Part shown: positions 62,794 through 64,000 of the stretch, piece by piece
How positions within the stretch are numbered: position 1 is the first letter of the stretch
Layout: each line of letters starts with the position of its first letter
From: Limnobacter olei
Lineage (GTDB): Bacteria; Pseudomonadota; Gammaproteobacteria; Burkholderiales; Burkholderiaceae_B
Direction of reading: 5' to 3'
NCBI RefSeq assembly: GCF_029087225.1
Contig: NZ_JARFJD010000011.1
Location: forward strand, 1-64,000
Length of the DNA: 64,000 bases
Made by a program: the position numbers and the translations under genes
The notes under the pieces: model-generated
What the model saw: only the letters and a program-made list of their open reading frames with translations
What the model was told of the DNA's origin: nothing
Database searches by the model: none

Positions 62794-63372
62794 ATGGCAT
62801 CTACACAATCATCAAAACCCAAAGCGAAACCTCAAGTTAGAAAATCTCTTGGCAACACCATTCCCGCGTTTGTGTTTGGCATGGTATTCGGGCTTTTGAT
62901 TGCATTGGGTGTGGCTTTGTTTGTCAGCAAGTCACAGCTGCCATTTTCCGGTGCTGAAACCCAGGGGGCCGTGCCCAATGTGTCTCCAGGCCCAGGCAAC
63001 AGCCCCCCTGATCCCAACAGCGCCATTTATGGCAAAGCAAATGCCAACCAGGGCAATGTGGTTACCATTGACCCATTTCAACAGGGCACGGAACCTCAGA
63101 CAGGGGATGCCACTCCAACTGAACAAATTGAACCTGTGGCCCAAACCATTTACTTTCTGCAATTGGGCAGTTTTCGCAATCGGGAAGACGCTGAACAATT
63201 GCGGGCTCAGCTTGCGTTTGTGGGCACTGAATCCGAAATTGCCGTGGGCGAGGTCAACGGCAATGTTGTAAACCGCGTTCGAGTGGGGCCATTTGGCAGC
63301 GCGAATGAAGCCTATCAGGCCCGAATTCCCCTCACGAAAGGCGGATTCGAGGCAACTGTGGTCAAGGAGTAA
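62794..63372 (+). CDS. FtsN-like SPOR-domain protein
   Basis: This 192-residue protein has a short basic cytoplasmic tail, one membrane helix (about 26-46), a Pro/Gly/Asn-rich periplasmic linker and a C-terminal SPOR domain (about 118-190; IYFLQLGSFRNREDAEQLRAQL in outline). It binds peptidoglycan at the division site by family analogy with FtsN but is shorter. It precedes dsbA by 6 bases, an arrangement common in Burkholderiales. Confidence 0.85.
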   Translation: MASTQSSKPKAKPQVRKSLGNTIPAFVFGMVFGLLIALGVALFVSKSQLPFSGAETQGAVPNVSPGPGNSPPDPNSAIYGKANANQGNVVTIDPFQQGTEPQTGDATPTEQIEPVAQTIYFLQLGSFRNREDAEQLRAQLAFVGTESEIAVGEVNGNVVNRVRVGPFGSANEAYQARIPLTKGGFEATVVKE

Positions 63373-63378
63373 ACAAGT

Positions 63379-64000
63379 ATGAAACGTCGTGAATTGATTC
63401 AAAGTGCGGTGGCATTGAGCGTGATGGGTGCTTTCGGTGGCTTGTCCCCGGCACTGGCCCAAGATGCCGGCGCATTCCGAAAAGTACGCCGGGAGGTTCC
63501 ACGTTCTACACCTGGAAAAATCGATGTGGTCGAATTCTTCTGGTACGGCTGTATTCACTGTTACAACTTTGAGCCCAAAGTAAACGCTTGGTATAAAAAG
63601 TTGCCCAGTGATGTAGTCTTCACGAAAATACCTATCGCTTACCAAAGTCAGCGTGTGAATTTCCAGGGTCATCAGCGCCTGTATTACACACTGGAAACCA
63701 TGGGCAAACTCGACATGGCCCACAGCAAAGTGTTTGAAGCCATGCACAAAGACAAAAAGCAGTTGGCCAACGACGAGCAAATTTTCGATTTTGCTGAATC
63801 GATCGGTTTGAAGCGCGAAGAATTTGCCAATGTATTCAAATCGTTTGGCGTGAATGCTAAATGTGCCCAGGCCAAAACCATTTTCGAAGCGTACGGAGCC
63901 GACGGCGTTCCCACCTTGGGAATTGACGGCAAATTCTTTACCTCTGCGTCCATCGCCGGTTCTGAAGACAATGCCATCCGAGTTGCGGAAGCCTTGATTC
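63379..64000 (+). CDS. dsbA: DsbA-type thiol:disulfide oxidoreductase (3' end outside window)
   Basis: The first 207 residues of a periplasmic DsbA are present. A signal sequence ends near ALAQ (25-28). The thioredoxin fold with an inserted helical domain carries the active site CIHC (58-61; E. coli DsbA has CPHC), and the cis-proline is in GVPTLGI. It catalyses disulfide formation in exported proteins. The gene continues past the window end. The ATG at 63379 follows AAGGAG with a suitable gap. Confidence 0.93.
   Translation, partial: MKRRELIQSAVALSVMGAFGGLSPALAQDAGAFRKVRREVPRSTPGKIDVVEFFWYGCIHCYNFEPKVNAWYKKLPSDVVFTKIPIAYQSQRVNFQGHQRLYYTLETMGKLDMAHSKVFEAMHKDKKQLANDEQIFDFAESIGLKREEFANVFKSFGVNAKCAQAKTIFEAYGADGVPTLGIDGKFFTSASIAGSEDNAIRVAEALI

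Overview
The window is a gene-dense chromosomal segment of a Gram-negative betaproteobacterium, most likely order Burkholderiales and possibly Limnobacter-like. This genus-level guess rests on gene content and moderate GC; I could not run a search. I see no mobile element, CRISPR array, rRNA or tRNA, and no gene-free stretch longer than about 250 bases.

Layout. 155-3736: a PaaX-like regulator, an AcuI-type reductase, a DMT transporter and a protein with two glutaredoxin-like folds. 3740-8976 (minus): an FkbM methyltransferase and two exported phosphate-releasing enzymes (a 5'-nucleotidase-type lipoprotein and PhoD). 9079-18979: mostly lipid and redox functions (fatty acid hydroxylase, class II aldolase, cytochrome c, Old Yellow Enzyme, DMT and AI-2E-type transporters, a PF10118 hydrolase, thioesterase, thermonuclease-like protein, enoyl-CoA hydratase, wax ester synthase/DGAT).

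18988-31556 (minus) is a complete, tightly coupled cellulose operon read in the order bcsB-bcsZ-bcsC-bcsE-bcsF-like-bcsQ-bcsA-bcsG-bcsR-like. Diverging from it across a 248-bp AT-rich region is a two-gene partner-switching module (31805-35227): a STAS anti-sigma-factor-antagonist-like protein and a 1025-residue protein with domain order REC, PP2C, REC, degenerate PP2C, RsbW-like kinase. This pair is the most interesting candidate system: a phosphorylation-controlled kinase/phosphatase switch facing a cellulose operon. Two c-di-GMP binding motifs in that operon (the BcsA PilZ domain and the BcsE GIL domain) look degenerate.

35238-38135: a MerR regulator, outer membrane phospholipase A and an exported protein of unknown role. 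38154-46613 (minus): the cell-elongation cluster mreB-mreC-mreD-mrdA(PBP2)-rodA, followed by a NUDIX hydrolase and the ABC-F ATPase Uup. 46847-50148: gatCAB (tRNA-dependent amidotransferase). 50215-55455: xthA, pyrE, a YbeD-family protein, a D-Ala-D-Ala carboxypeptidase, an alpha/beta hydrolase, a 2Fe-2S ferredoxin and a VanZ-family protein. 55502-61097: birA-coaX-SPOR-like protein, a MidA-like methyltransferase, then a pteridine-reductase-like SDR with folB and ttcA. 61099-64000: ilvA, an FtsN-like SPOR protein and dsbA, which runs off the window end.
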